64,000 bases of DNA from an uncultured Bacteroidia bacterium (GCA_902800045.1 CADCCZ010000005.1:1-64000); one strand, 5' to 3'. Numbered from the stretch's first letter, positions 48,657 to 57,840 are shown. Translations and numbers: made by a program. Notes: generated by a model from the sequence alone, not told the origin.

Positions 48657-51140
48657 ATGAAACCAATAGTAAAGAACATTCTGACTCACGCAGGAATCGT
48701 GATAATATTCTTTTTGATTTCCATTCTTTTTTTCGACAAATTAGTTACCAGCAACAAGGTCCTCAACCAGGGCGATACTCGCAACTGGCAGGGCATGGTG
48801 AAGGAGCAGAAAGACTTTCTGAAGGAAACTGGCACATACACACATTGGAACAGTGCAATGTTCAGCGGAATGCCTACCTACCAGATTACCAACAAGCCAC
48901 AGGAATCAATTTTTAAAGCCAAAGAAATCTTCGACCTTTATTGGTTGGGCTGGTCAGAAAACATTGGTGTACTATTCCTTTATCTCATAGGATTTTACAT
49001 CTGTCTTGTCGCACTTGGCGTTAACCCGTGGCTAAGCCTTGTCGGTGCAATTGCCTTTGGACTAGGAAGCTACAACATAATAATAATTGAGGCAGGACAC
49101 ATTTCAAAAGCCTGGGCTTTAGCTATGGTTGCTCCTATTTTCAGCGGTATAATCCTGACACTCAAGAAAAAATACATCTGGGGCGGAATACTTTTCACCT
49201 TTGCACTTGGCTTCCAGATTGCCTTCAACCACCCGCAAATCACATACTACACCTTATTGTCGGTACTGATTTTAGGAATCGTATACCTTATTTATACAAT
49301 AAAGGACAAGACATTCAAGCAGTTTGGAAAGGCTATATGCGTGTTGGCAATCGGTGCTGTCTTCGCTGTCGGTGGCAATGCCCGCCTGTTAATGATGAAC
49401 ATGGAATACGCAAAATACACCATGCGTGGCGGCTCCGAAATTACAGTAACTCCCGAATCTCTGTCGGGCGACATCGAACATTCCGATGACAAGAACAAGG
49501 TCGGTCTTAACAAAGACTATGCCTTTGCATGGAGCTACGGAATCGGCGAAACTTACACTTTGCTCGTCCCCGGAAGCTACGGCGGTGGTTCAAACGAACC
49601 TGTTGACAAGTCAACAGATACATACAAGAGCTTCAAAATCAAGAATGCGCCTCTCTACTGGGGCGACCAGCCGTTTACATCGGGTCCGGTGTATTTCGGT
49701 GCAATAATAGTTTTCCTGTTTATTCTCGGACTTTTCATCGTGAAAGGGCCAGAACGCTGGTGGCTACTTGGAATCACAATTATGGCAATAATACTGTCGT
49801 GGGGCAAGAACCTCATGGGTGTCAACGGATTCCTGTTCGACCACCTGCCAATGTACAACAAGTTCCGTACCCCGTCGATGAGCCTTGTAATAGCCAATGT
49901 CGCAATGGTGATGATGGCAATTCTCGCACTGAAAAACATCTTCGACGAGGGAATTGACAAGAAAAAGCTGAAAATTGCCTTGTATGCATCAACAGGAATC
50001 ACCTGCGGCATAATCCTCATTGTATTGATTATGTCGGGTTCGTTCTCGTTTGCTGGGGCAGTCGATGAACAGATGGCTGCACAATATGGCGACGTCTGGC
50101 CAAAAATGCAGGAAATTTTCATTCAGGACAGGCAAGCCCTATTTACAGCCGACTCGTGGCGTTCAATTATCCTCATTCTGCTTTCGGCGGCAACATTGTT
50201 CTTCGCCATCAGCTTCAAAGACAAGAAAAGAAATGTTGCTTTTGCTGTTACAACAACCGTTATCGCATTGCTAGTAGTATTTGACCTTTGGACTGTTGAC
50301 CGCCGCTACCTCAACGACGACAGCTATGTCTCGAAAAAAGAAATGCAACTGAACCCAACAGAGAACGACAAAATCATAGACCAATACGCAGAACGCTTTG
50401 GCGACAAGGACTATCGCGTCATGAACCTTGCCACCAGCACATTCAACGACTCGCGCACCTCGGCATTCCACCACTCCATTGGCGGATACCACGGAGCAAA
50501 ATTCCGTCGTTATCAGGACCTCATCGACTTCTATATGATGGGCGAACTGAACATGAATGTGCTCAATATGCTCAACACGCGCTACTTCATTGTTCCCGAC
50601 CAGCAAGGCTCGAGCATGGTGCAACGCAATCCTGCAGCACTTGGAAACGCTTGGTTTGTTAATGGGTTCCAGATAGTTGATGATGCAAATGCCGAGATTC
50701 TCGCACTCAACGACTTCTCCCCTGCCGACACAGCAATAATCGACAAGCGGTTTGCAAACTTTGTTGAAGGCAAGAACTTATCGACCGACACAACTGCCGT
50801 CATCGAAATGACACACCAGAAGCCGTATAATCCCGACTATCTGATTTACAGCACATCAAGCAGTAAGGATCAGTTGGCAATCTTCTCCGAAATATATTAC
50901 GAACCCGACTGGAAGGCATACATCGACGGACAACCAGCCGAATATTTCCGTGCCAACTACATACTCCGCGCAATGGTTATTCCTGCAGGACAGCACAAAA
51001 TTGAATTCATCAACGAAGCACCTATGATAAAGGTTTGGGACATCGTTTCGATTGCATTCTCAGTGTTGCTCGCATTGGTAATTGCAGGAGTGATTTTCTT
51101 GCAGTACAGAAAGAAAAAAATGACTACAAACGAAGCATAA
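48657..51140 (+). CDS. YfhO-family membrane protein
   Basis: The 827-aa product is a polytopic membrane protein with about 12 helices and a large extracytoplasmic loop region. Helix 1 is at residues about 9-27. QGDTRNWQGMVKEQKDF and SAMFSGMPTYQITNK lie in the first periplasmic loop, as in the YfhO/GT-C family. Residues about 580-790 form a soluble C-terminal part with HHSIGGYHGAKFRRYQDLIDFY, typical of YfhO, and the last helix ends the chain. Family members are thought to transfer sugars or modify lipid-linked polymers. The next gene, a GT4 glycosyltransferase, starts 4 bp after the stop, so they are probably one operon. Confidence 0.9.
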   Translation: MKPIVKNILTHAGIVIIFFLISILFFDKLVTSNKVLNQGDTRNWQGMVKEQKDFLKETGTYTHWNSAMFSGMPTYQITNKPQESIFKAKEIFDLYWLGWSENIGVLFLYLIGFYICLVALGVNPWLSLVGAIAFGLGSYNIIIIEAGHISKAWALAMVAPIFSGIILTLKKKYIWGGILFTFALGFQIAFNHPQITYYTLLSVLILGIVYLIYTIKDKTFKQFGKAICVLAIGAVFAVGGNARLLMMNMEYAKYTMRGGSEITVTPESLSGDIEHSDDKNKVGLNKDYAFAWSYGIGETYTLLVPGSYGGGSNEPVDKSTDTYKSFKIKNAPLYWGDQPFTSGPVYFGAIIVFLFILGLFIVKGPERWWLLGITIMAIILSWGKNLMGVNGFLFDHLPMYNKFRTPSMSLVIANVAMVMMAILALKNIFDEGIDKKKLKIALYASTGITCGIILIVLIMSGSFSFAGAVDEQMAAQYGDVWPKMQEIFIQDRQALFTADSWRSIILILLSAATLFFAISFKDKKRNVAFAVTTTVIALLVVFDLWTVDRRYLNDDSYVSKKEMQLNPTENDKIIDQYAERFGDKDYRVMNLATSTFNDSRTSAFHHSIGGYHGAKFRRYQDLIDFYMMGELNMNVLNMLNTRYFIVPDQQGSSMVQRNPAALGNAWFVNGFQIVDDANAEILALNDFSPADTAIIDKRFANFVEGKNLSTDTTAVIEMTHQKPYNPDYLIYSTSSSKDQLAIFSEIYYEPDWKAYIDGQPAEYFRANYILRAMVIPAGQHKIEFINEAPMIKVWDIVSIAFSVLLALVIAGVIFLQYRKKKMTTNEA

Positions 51141-51144
51141 CCAC

Positions 51145-52260
51145 ATGAGTAGCAAACTGTTGTTCATACGCTACAAGAAATCGGAAGGAATCCCCGAAGG
51201 CGGAGAAGTGTGCACATGGCGCAACTACACCGCCCTGTCGGATTTGCTTGGCGAAGAAAACATAAAAACCTATTATGTCCACGAACAAATAAAGCGGAAA
51301 AGTCTCTGGACTATCATCAAAAGCGGTATCTTGTCGTTGTTCGGCTATTTCTACGGGCTTAGTCCAAAACGAGTCAAGGACATTGTTTCGATTGCAAAGT
51401 CATACGACTATGTGTTTATCGACAGAAGTGTTTTCGGGATAATTGCCCGCGATTTAAAAAAGTCGGGATACAAAGGCAAGTTGATTACCTTTTTCCACAA
51501 TGTTGAAGTGCCGTACTTCGAAGCAAAGTTGGCAAACAAAGGACTGTCCCGCTTTTTTGCAGTAAAATGCGCCGACAGCAACGACCGTTTTTCGTGCCTG
51601 CATTCCGACAGGATAATCGTTTTGAACGAGCGCGACAAGCAAGAAATAAAATCAAGGTACGGCAGAACTGCCGATTCGACAATTCCAATTGCACTTGCCG
51701 ACAAATTCACCGACACAGAACGCACCGACGCAAGCACCTCACCCATTCCGGTTTGCATGTTTCTCGGTTCGTACTTCAAGCCAAACAACGATGGCATAAT
51801 ATGGTTTGTACGCAATGTACTTCCATCGGTAAAGATAAAAATGAAGATAGTCGGCAAGGGAATGAAGAAACTGAAGGAAAACGAACCCGAATTGCTGAAA
51901 AACATTGAAATCGTGAGTGATGCACCCGACTTGCAACCATATTTTGCCGAAGCCGACATTATGGTACTGCCGATTTTTTCGGGTAGCGGAATGAAGGTTA
52001 AGACCTGCGAATCGCTCATGCACGGCAAAAATATCATCGGTACGAAAGAGGCTTTCGAAGGTTACGATGTCGATACAAAAAAGGTTGGTGGCGAATGCAA
52101 TACGGCAGAAGAATTTATCGCACTGCTGAACGATTTTGCTCAGAATCCACGACCTAAATTCAACGAATATTCGCGAAATGCCTTCCTCAAGAACTATTCT
52201 GAAGATGCTGTAATTGAAAAGTTTAGGGAAATATTTAGCGAAAATTCAATGTCCAACTAA
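51145..52260 (+). CDS. GT4-like glycosyltransferase
   Basis: The 371-aa product has a two-lobed GT-B layout. The N-terminal lobe has EGGEVCTWRNYTALSDLL and ITFFHNVEVPYFEAKL. The C-terminal lobe begins IPVCMFLGSYFKPNNDGIIWFV, continues KIVGKGMKKLKEN and DLQPYFAEADIMVLPIFSGSGMKVKTCESLMHGKNIIGT; the Glu in the donor-binding loop is in KTCESL. This pattern matches family 4 glycosyltransferases. It probably builds a surface polysaccharide or glycolipid with YfhO upstream and the GT2 enzyme downstream. A MITE-like repeat lies between it and the next gene. Confidence 0.88.
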   Translation: MSSKLLFIRYKKSEGIPEGGEVCTWRNYTALSDLLGEENIKTYYVHEQIKRKSLWTIIKSGILSLFGYFYGLSPKRVKDIVSIAKSYDYVFIDRSVFGIIARDLKKSGYKGKLITFFHNVEVPYFEAKLANKGLSRFFAVKCADSNDRFSCLHSDRIIVLNERDKQEIKSRYGRTADSTIPIALADKFTDTERTDASTSPIPVCMFLGSYFKPNNDGIIWFVRNVLPSVKIKMKIVGKGMKKLKENEPELLKNIEIVSDAPDLQPYFAEADIMVLPIFSGSGMKVKTCESLMHGKNIIGTKEAFEGYDVDTKKVGGECNTAEEFIALLNDFAQNPRPKFNEYSRNAFLKNYSEDAVIEKFREIFSENSMSN

Positions 52261-52297
52261 TTTATTATCAGCATATAATATGCTACAAAAAATGAAC

Positions 52298-52489
52298 GTC
52301 ATTCCACAAGTCAGAACATACACGCGATACGGAACGGGGAGCGTTGTAAGCCGCTCACTGAGCATGTCGAAGTGCGGCAATCCACGAGGAGATTGCTCAC
52401 TTCGTTTCGCGAAGCTGCAAGCAGCGTTCCGTACAGACAGGCTCACGAGCAACGTACCTTATGCTGTTCGCTTTGTCTTACGGAATGAC
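52298..52489 (+). repeat. Dispersed MITE-like repeat, copy 4
   Basis: Starts GTCATTCCACAAGTCAGAAC and ends TTACGGAATGAC, nearly the inverse of its start. It shares CACGCGATACGG and GGGGAGCGTTGTAA with the reverse of copy 1. It contains an extra insertion CACTGAGCATGTCGAAGTG. It lies in the 247-bp gap between two glycosyltransferase genes in one direction. Confidence 0.8.
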
Positions 52490-52507
52490 AGTAAGGAGTA
52501 AGATTCT

Positions 52508-53425
52508 ATGATTTCGATAATCGTCTGCACATACAACCGAGCCAAGTACCTATACGATGCCCTTGCAAGCATCGCCAGCAACGACTTTCCCCACGACGAA
52601 TACGAAATCGTTCTCGTCAACAACAACAGCACCGACGACACCGAAGAAAAATGCAAGCAGTTTACTGCGAATTTTCCCGATGTCAATTTAAGGTACTGCA
52701 CAGAAAGCAAGCAAGGACTTTCGTTTGCTCGCAACAAGGGCATCGCCGAAAGCCGAGGCGACTTCCTTGTCTTTCTTGACGATGATGTTGTCGTAAAGTC
52801 CGATTACCTTAGAAATCTAAAGACGAACCTCGACAATACGCCTGACCTGATGGCTTTCGGCGGAAAAATAACGCCACGATTCGAAGCAGGACATCCGCCC
52901 AAGTGGCTTAACCGCTGGATGTATTCGTTGATTTCGGCAACCAACTGCCCCGACAAGATGCAAAAATACGGCAAACACAAATATCCGATTGGTGCAAACA
53001 TGGGCTTCAGAAGGCAATGCCTCGAAAAAAGCGGTTATTTCAACACCGAACTTGGCCGTACAGGAAACATTCTTCTCGGTGGCGAAGAAAAGGACATTTT
53101 TATTAAAATCAAAGGTTTGGAAATGGGAATCTACTATTTCCCCGATGTTGAAATAGAACACATAATCCCCGAATCGCGTACAACGGAAGAATACATAGTG
53201 CGAGTAGGCATAGGTGTTGGCATCAGCGAGCGGATACGCTGCACATCCGCAGGAAAGCGAAGCCTGCACAAGCGTCATTTTCAAGAATTTGTAAAATGGT
53301 GCGGAACGCTAGTGCTTGCAACATATTATACACTAACATTCAGGTCCTACACAGCGAAGATAATGCTGAAGTTTAGGAAGAATGTGACGAAGGGATTATC
53401 TTACAAATCAACCCTTCTGTACTGA
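52508..53425 (+). CDS. GT2 glycosyltransferase
   Basis: The 305-aa product is a GT-A family 2 enzyme. MISIIVCTYNRAKYLYDAL opens the nucleotide-binding fold, LVNNNSTDDTEEK and ARNKGIAESRGDFLVFLDDDVV contain the DxD metal motif (DDD near residue 92). GANMGFRRQCLEKSGYFNTELGRTG and GGEEKDIFIKIKG supply the acceptor-side motif ED. A short C-terminal hydrophobic stretch (LVLATYYTLTF) may hold it at the membrane. It likely acts in the same surface glycan pathway as its neighbours. Its 3' end overlaps the convergent LicD gene by 25 bp. Confidence 0.9.
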   Translation: MISIIVCTYNRAKYLYDALASIASNDFPHDEYEIVLVNNNSTDDTEEKCKQFTANFPDVNLRYCTESKQGLSFARNKGIAESRGDFLVFLDDDVVVKSDYLRNLKTNLDNTPDLMAFGGKITPRFEAGHPPKWLNRWMYSLISATNCPDKMQKYGKHKYPIGANMGFRRQCLEKSGYFNTELGRTGNILLGGEEKDIFIKIKGLEMGIYYFPDVEIEHIIPESRTTEEYIVRVGIGVGISERIRCTSAGKRSLHKRHFQEFVKWCGTLVLATYYTLTFRSYTAKIMLKFRKNVTKGLSYKSTLLY

Positions 53426-54108
53426 CGGCAATGCGTGTATGGTATAATGCCAGTTTTCCGCACTGTTTCCGACTTTGGCGACCAATCCTTAATCGGTGTC
53501 ATGAAATCTTCTCCATAAAAATCTTGCAGCCACGATTCGGTTTCGTCCGGCATATAAAATTTATGTCCTAAAAATTCCTTTTCAGAAAAACCACATTTCT
53601 TGCTTGTAAATAAGAATGTAGGGAATCCATCTGTTTCGTTGGCCGTACGCCAATCCTTGTACTCATGACGGCGAGGGGCATAGCAAACCAACCTATCTTC
53701 ATTATAATCGTATAAATAATAAAAATCCACATGAACGCCATCATACTTAAACTGATCAATTGTGATATAGCCGTTTTCCTTAATATACATCTGCCTTATG
53801 AACTTGAATCCGTTCTGCTTCAGATAATCAACCATATCATCAGGACGTTCACTGGCAAGCATTCCGAAATCAATATCATGGTCGTATGGAATAAAATTTT
53901 TCTCCCTATATGCACCTAGCAGCAACCCATAATTAAAGAAAGCCTTGGCATTCCTTGCCCGCATCAACTTGTCAACCTTAACAAGTACATCTACACCGCG
54001 CTTACTGATGGCTCTGGCCTCCCTTGCGTCAATAATTTTGTTGGCAACCTTTACAATGAAACCGTACAGTCCCAATTTTGTTGCAACCTTAACTAAGAAC
54101 CTTCGCAT
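53401..54108 (-). CDS. LicD/fukutin-like phosphoryl transferase
   Basis: The 235-aa product has the LicD signature FFNYGLLLGAYREKNFIPYDHDIDFGML (the DxDxD-like metal motif is in DHDIDF, near residue 80). It also has the later phrases VDFYYLYDY and GHKFYMPDETESWLQDFYGEDF. LicD-family enzymes transfer phosphocholine or another phosphorylated group onto a glycan. I start it at the ATG 54108; the longer frame adds 9 residues upstream. It is the last gene of a four-gene operon with a nucleotidyltransferase, a methyltransferase and a HAD phosphatase. The whole set suggests phosphodiester decoration of a surface glycan, though no choline kinase or transporter is visible here. Confidence 0.85.
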   Translation of the reverse strand: MRRFLVKVATKLGLYGFIVKVANKIIDAREARAISKRGVDVLVKVDKLMRARNAKAFFNYGLLLGAYREKNFIPYDHDIDFGMLASERPDDMVDYLKQNGFKFIRQMYIKENGYITIDQFKYDGVHVDFYYLYDYNEDRLVCYAPRRHEYKDWRTANETDGFPTFLFTSKKCGFSEKEFLGHKFYMPDETESWLQDFYGEDFMTPIKDWSPKSETVRKTGIIPYTHCRQYRRVDL

Positions 54109-54121
54109 AATTGGGAAAAAA

Positions 54122-54757
54122 TTACAAACTGGCAACTATTGCATAAAAATGAGTATTCGACCACCTATTACATTCGGGAGGATATATGTCGAAAGTCTTA
54201 ATATCCTTGTAACCAACCGACTTCAATATCTCAACCTCTTTTGGCAAATGACGGTAGCAACAGAAATAGTCGGTCTGCAATTCCTTAGAAAATCCAGAAA
54301 CTATAACATCTTCCTCAACGCCAAACTGCGACTTCACAATTATCTTTCCATTGGGGCGCAAATAAGATTGATATTTCTTATATAGACTTTTCACTTCCTC
54401 GTCATTGAAATAGCAAGTAATCCCAAACATATTAACCAAGTCGAACTTCTTGTCGGAATTGTAATCCTTTACATCACAGTTTACTATCGTAATCTTATCA
54501 GTTTTTTCTATGAATTTCGTAAACTCCTTATAAAGTTCAACTGCCTCAATATGCTTTACTTTATGATAATACTTGTTGATTGTCAAGCCTGTAGAACTTG
54601 CCAAATCGAGAATTTCTGTATTTTCGTTAGCATACTTCATTATGAAGTCGGCATCCATCTGCGTAAAATCGTTGCACGGATTGACCTTTGCCGTCAATTC
54701 CGTAGGATTATTTTGTGCTATCTTGGTCCAATAACTTAAAGAATCTTTGTTTTCCAT
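54122..54757 (-). CDS. SAM-dependent class I methyltransferase
   Basis: The 211-aa product has the Rossmann-type SAM site ILDLASSTGLTINKYY (near residue 48; the canonical GxGxG is degenerate), the acidic EAVELYKEF (second strand), and a NMFGITCYF end of strand 4. KIIVKSQFGVEEDVIV and a CCYRHLP segment follow. The N terminus (YWTKIAQNN) is typical of small-molecule methyltransferases. The substrate is unknown; its place between the nucleotidyltransferase and LicD genes suggests methylation of the group that is later transferred, for example an amino-alcohol, which is inference. Confidence 0.8.
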   Translation of the reverse strand: MENKDSLSYWTKIAQNNPTELTAKVNPCNDFTQMDADFIMKYANENTEILDLASSTGLTINKYYHKVKHIEAVELYKEFTKFIEKTDKITIVNCDVKDYNSDKKFDLVNMFGITCYFNDEEVKSLYKKYQSYLRPNGKIIVKSQFGVEEDVIVSGFSKELQTDYFCCYRHLPKEVEILKSVGYKDIKTFDIYPPECNRWSNTHFYAIVASL

Positions 54758-54761
54758 ATTA

Positions 54762-55394
54762 CTACCAGTTTTTTGTTATTTCCAACACTCTCTTATAATC
54801 ATCGTAAGTATCTATGTCGTAAGCTCTTACTTTAATTCCTTTCATTGGCAAATAAGGTTCTAGCTGGTTGAACACATTGCCCGATGAATACTGCACCTTT
54901 CTTTTCATGATGCAAGCCGGACCTGTCCATTCATAATCACCAGTTTCGCGCGAAAATGCCAGCACATCGGCGTTCTCGTCGGTCTGCACAAACACAGCCT
55001 CATCGGAACTCTTGTCTGCATAGCAGATAAATTCGCCATCGAAGGCAAGAATTTTCTTCACATCATCTGGATGAACAAGCAGGTCGCCGTCCCACTCCAA
55101 CACATACTCCTTTGCATCGACTGCACCCAGATAGAAACTTGCACCAGTCTTGGTTTCGAAATAACGGTGATTGTAAACAAACACCACATCCTTCCTGTGC
55201 TTCAGAACCTCCTCTATTATGTCATTTGCCTGATAGCCTATGACAATGCGGACATCCTCGACATCCTTAAACAGTTCCAACTGCCAAGCAATCAAAGATT
55301 TGCCATTTATCTTAATCAAGGCCTTTGTCTGTCCCAATCCGAGACGCGAACCTATTCCCGCACAACTTATAACAACTGATTTAACTGACGACAT
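54762..55394 (-). CDS. Nucleotidyltransferase (LicC/GlmU-like)
   Basis: The 210-aa product is a nucleotidyltransferase: VVISCAGIGSRLGLGQTKALIKINGKSLIAWQL (seen as AGIGSRLGLGQTKALI, with the Lys that holds the phosphate), IVIGYQANDI, EYVLEWDGDLLVHPDD (the Asp of the GDxD-like metal site) and EWTGPACIMKR. It resembles LicC-type CTP:phosphocholine cytidylyltransferases, and also sugar-1-phosphate enzymes. It overlaps the HAD phosphatase gene by 28 bp, showing close coupling. The activated product would be the donor for the LicD enzyme. Substrate cannot be told from sequence. Confidence 0.82.
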   Translation of the reverse strand: MSSVKSVVISCAGIGSRLGLGQTKALIKINGKSLIAWQLELFKDVEDVRIVIGYQANDIIEEVLKHRKDVVFVYNHRYFETKTGASFYLGAVDAKEYVLEWDGDLLVHPDDVKKILAFDGEFICYADKSSDEAVFVQTDENADVLAFSRETGDYEWTGPACIMKRKVQYSSGNVFNQLEPYLPMKGIKVRAYDIDTYDDYKRVLEITKNW

Positions 55395-55972
55395 AAGGCT
55401 TTCTCATTAAAAATCAAATAATTAGTTATAGGCAAAATACTCTTCGACGGTGAGTGTGTCATCCCTACGGCTATAGCCACATCGGCCACACGCATTGCTT
55501 CCAAATCGTTGTTTCCATCACCTATGTAAACCACCTTGTATCCTTCTGACTGAAACTTTTCTACAACAACTTCCTTGCGAAGAATCTTTGTCAGCTTTAC
55601 AACCTTGTTGTCCTCGACAATTGCATCGGAGCAATAAGATTCACAACCAAGTCGTGCCAACAACTTTTCCGACCAGCAAAGCAGATTTCCTGTTGCGACA
55701 ACGCATTGTTCCTTGTGTGCGCGAATAAAATCGGCCAATTCTGGATACAATTTCACATTTTCGAGAAGCGATGCAACCTCATCGACCGGCAATTTGCCAA
55801 GTATGAAGACACGGCGTATAAAGCTTTCCACAAACGGAATGTCGCCCTGTATGGTCTCGCGCGTAAGCTGTTCGATTTCTTCCTGCACATTGAAATGCTT
55901 TGCCATCAAGGGCAAAGTTTCCTCGGAAGTTATCGTCCCGTCCAAATCGAATATGAATTTTATTTTCGACAT
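55367..55972 (-). CDS. HAD-IB (SerB-like) phosphatase
   Basis: The 201-aa product starts with the HAD motif I as FIFDLDGTITSEETLP (nucleophile Asp near residue 8). Motif II is VVATGNLLCW, motif III/IV KVVYIGDGNNDLEAMRVADVAIAVG. These fit the SerB/HAD-IB subgroup. It removes a phosphate from a small molecule, perhaps a phosphorylated amino-alcohol or sugar. It is the first gene of the four-gene operon and has a near-ideal promoter. Confidence 0.88.
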   Translation of the reverse strand: MSKIKFIFDLDGTITSEETLPLMAKHFNVQEEIEQLTRETIQGDIPFVESFIRRVFILGKLPVDEVASLLENVKLYPELADFIRAHKEQCVVATGNLLCWSEKLLARLGCESYCSDAIVEDNKVVKLTKILRKEVVVEKFQSEGYKVVYIGDGNNDLEAMRVADVAIAVGMTHSPSKSILPITNYLIFNEKALCRQLNQLL

Positions 55973-56000
55973 ATACCTTTTCGGCTTGTAAAATAACTTG

Positions 56001-56032
56001 CAAAATTAATAAAGTTTTACGGAATAAACAAA
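56001..56032 (-). promoter_or_regulatory. Promoter of the HAD-NTase-MT-LicD operon
   Basis: TAATTTTG (56001-56008) and TTTG (56029-56032) on the minus strand with 20 bp between them; an almost ideal Bacteroidota promoter. The leader is about 20 nt. Confidence 0.75.
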
Positions 56033-56116
56033 TCGGCTCAAATTTACCCGATTTTTTGCCATTATCGGCTCACTCATGAACCGAAAAAGAAGAAAAAGAC
56101 ATCTGATTTGAGCCGA
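56033..56116 (-). terminator. Composite hairpin after the 56145 gene
   Basis: 11-bp inverted arms TCGGCTCAAAT (56033-56043) and ATTTGAGCCGA (56106-56116) enclose a smaller hairpin TCGGCTCA / TGAACCGA (56065-56084). It lies between the FISUMP gene stop and the promoter of the downstream operon, and abuts the -33 element. Confidence 0.55.
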
Positions 56117-56144
56117 AAAGACAAAATACAATCAATATCGAAGC

Positions 56145-57788
56145 CTAATTTCGCACACACCTGACACTTACGCCAACACTCTTGTGATTGTGCGTTTTGC
56201 TCAACTCTTCCAAATCATACTTAAGTCTCCTATCCCACGCACTATTAGAATCACCAGATTCTGTATTAGAAGTCCACCACCAAGTACGATATCCTTTTTC
56301 TTGAAATTGAGATGTGGCAATTTTCATCCCTGCCGGCTTCCCATTGAAACTGCTTGTGTTGTTCTTAGGCTGCAGCCATCCGGGTGTATTTTCGTCAACA
56401 CAATCGACCCAACCACTTGTAGATGCCAATGACTTAGCTATTACATTATGTGTTGCCCTGTCGTTATCTGTATCTATATAATCATCAAAGTTGTAACCAT
56501 TATTTTGCAGATACACTTCCAGTTGCGACCACTCGGCATCGCTCGGCAAATGCCAGCCAGCAGGACAAGCAGTCTGTGCCGCCTTCCAGTTGTACAAAAC
56601 GCCATACTCACTGTAATTGGGATTCTCCATCGCCTCAAACACATCAATTCCATCGTATCCATACACATAATATCTCTCATCAGCAACAGAAGCATCAGAG
56701 AGATAATTTACGCTAGGCAAGTAACGCATATTTTCAGAAAGCCATTCCTGTTCGCCAATAGTGATGGAGCAATACGAATTTCCATCGCGCTCATCATATA
56801 CACCAATCCCCAAGTGCAACCACAAAAGCACAATGCTGTCGCAACCGTTGGCAGCCGTAAGCACCTGCTGATAACCACCGCTTTCGGTAAAAGTCTCGCC
56901 ATTGTAAACAAACGGATTTGCACAGGTATTTATCTCTACTTCGCTATACACGGGAATACCATTGTTTGTAATCTCAAGATGCAGCAAAACAACGCTGTCA
57001 CAACCATTTACATCCTGGAATGTACGCACATAGTCACCGCTTTGCGTGAGTACCTCACCACCAAACGAATAGCTAACGCATCTTTCAAGACTTATCTCGG
57101 TAAGCGATGGTGTATTACACTCGACAATATCGAATTCCAACAATATCGTTTCGCTGCCAGTCTGCACTTTTGTCACCGGACGACTTTCATACAATACACC
57201 GTTGAATGTGGCATAACCTGTATATTTCATAACATCGTTCACATTGAAGTCGCCACTGACGACAATCTTGTTTTCAAGAGAATAGCCATTATAAGCAATC
57301 GCATTTGCATTGCCGCGACCAAGGTTTACCATCTTGATGGAACTTGTTCTGCCATTAGCCACAGCCGACAGGACATAAACCTTCGGGTCGGAAAGCACAG
57401 CCTCGAACCGATGTACACCAGCATCAAGATTTCCGTTATAGCTTGCATATTGCCGCCCTGCCAAATCGCACACCGACACCGATACATTTCCAGCCTCATA
57501 TACAGATAGTTCAAACTCGGTGTGTCCGTCAAAAGGATTAGGCACATTTGGCGAAAGCATATAATTGTCAATGCTATGATTTTCAAGGCCCGTAATCCTT
57601 GCAATCATCACCGTATCGGGATAAATGGCCGTCCTGTCCCAGCCCTGCGAATAATTGTGAATTGCAACACTGTCAAGCCTCTGGTAACCGCCATTGGCAT
57701 TAACACCAGTAAACGAAACAACAATGTCCTGCGCAAACGCCATTGCACTAAGCAACGAAATGGATAATATCAAAGTTAGTTTTTTCAT
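56145..57788 (-). CDS. Second secreted FISUMP protein with N-terminal T9SS-type-A-like domain
   Basis: The 547-aa product has a signal peptide (MKKLTLILSISLLSAMAFAQ). Residues about 21-75 and 80-157 are colinear with the 7103 protein: RLDSV...W...YPDT, NVPNPFDGHTEFELSV, SVCDLAGRQYASY, GVHRFEAVL, VYVLSAVANGRTSSIKMVNLG. Two short repeats ending NGCDSVVLLHL / NGCDSIVLLWLHL follow (about 230-320), then one FISUMP module (about 325-547: IGEQEWLSENMRYL, YGVLYNWKAAQTACPAGWHLPSDAEW, WWWTSNTES, SVRCVRN). The start at 57788 is chosen since a TATATTTG promoter lies inside the longer frame. It is probably exported and surface-exposed; the function is unknown. Confidence 0.85.
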   Translation of the reverse strand: MKKLTLILSISLLSAMAFAQDIVVSFTGVNANGGYQRLDSVAIHNYSQGWDRTAIYPDTVMIARITGLENHSIDNYMLSPNVPNPFDGHTEFELSVYEAGNVSVSVCDLAGRQYASYNGNLDAGVHRFEAVLSDPKVYVLSAVANGRTSSIKMVNLGRGNANAIAYNGYSLENKIVVSGDFNVNDVMKYTGYATFNGVLYESRPVTKVQTGSETILLEFDIVECNTPSLTEISLERCVSYSFGGEVLTQSGDYVRTFQDVNGCDSVVLLHLEITNNGIPVYSEVEINTCANPFVYNGETFTESGGYQQVLTAANGCDSIVLLWLHLGIGVYDERDGNSYCSITIGEQEWLSENMRYLPSVNYLSDASVADERYYVYGYDGIDVFEAMENPNYSEYGVLYNWKAAQTACPAGWHLPSDAEWSQLEVYLQNNGYNFDDYIDTDNDRATHNVIAKSLASTSGWVDCVDENTPGWLQPKNNTSSFNGKPAGMKIATSQFQEKGYRTWWWTSNTESGDSNSAWDRRLKYDLEELSKTHNHKSVGVSVRCVRN

Positions 57789-57810
57789 AACCCCATATAT
57801 TTTCATTACG

Positions 57811-57840
57811 CAAATATACATTATTTTAGACAAGTACAAA
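57811..57840 (-). promoter_or_regulatory. Promoter of the 56145 gene
   Basis: TATATTTG (57811-57818) and TTTG (57837-57840) on the minus strand with an 18-bp spacer; predicted leader about 16 nt. Confidence 0.7.
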
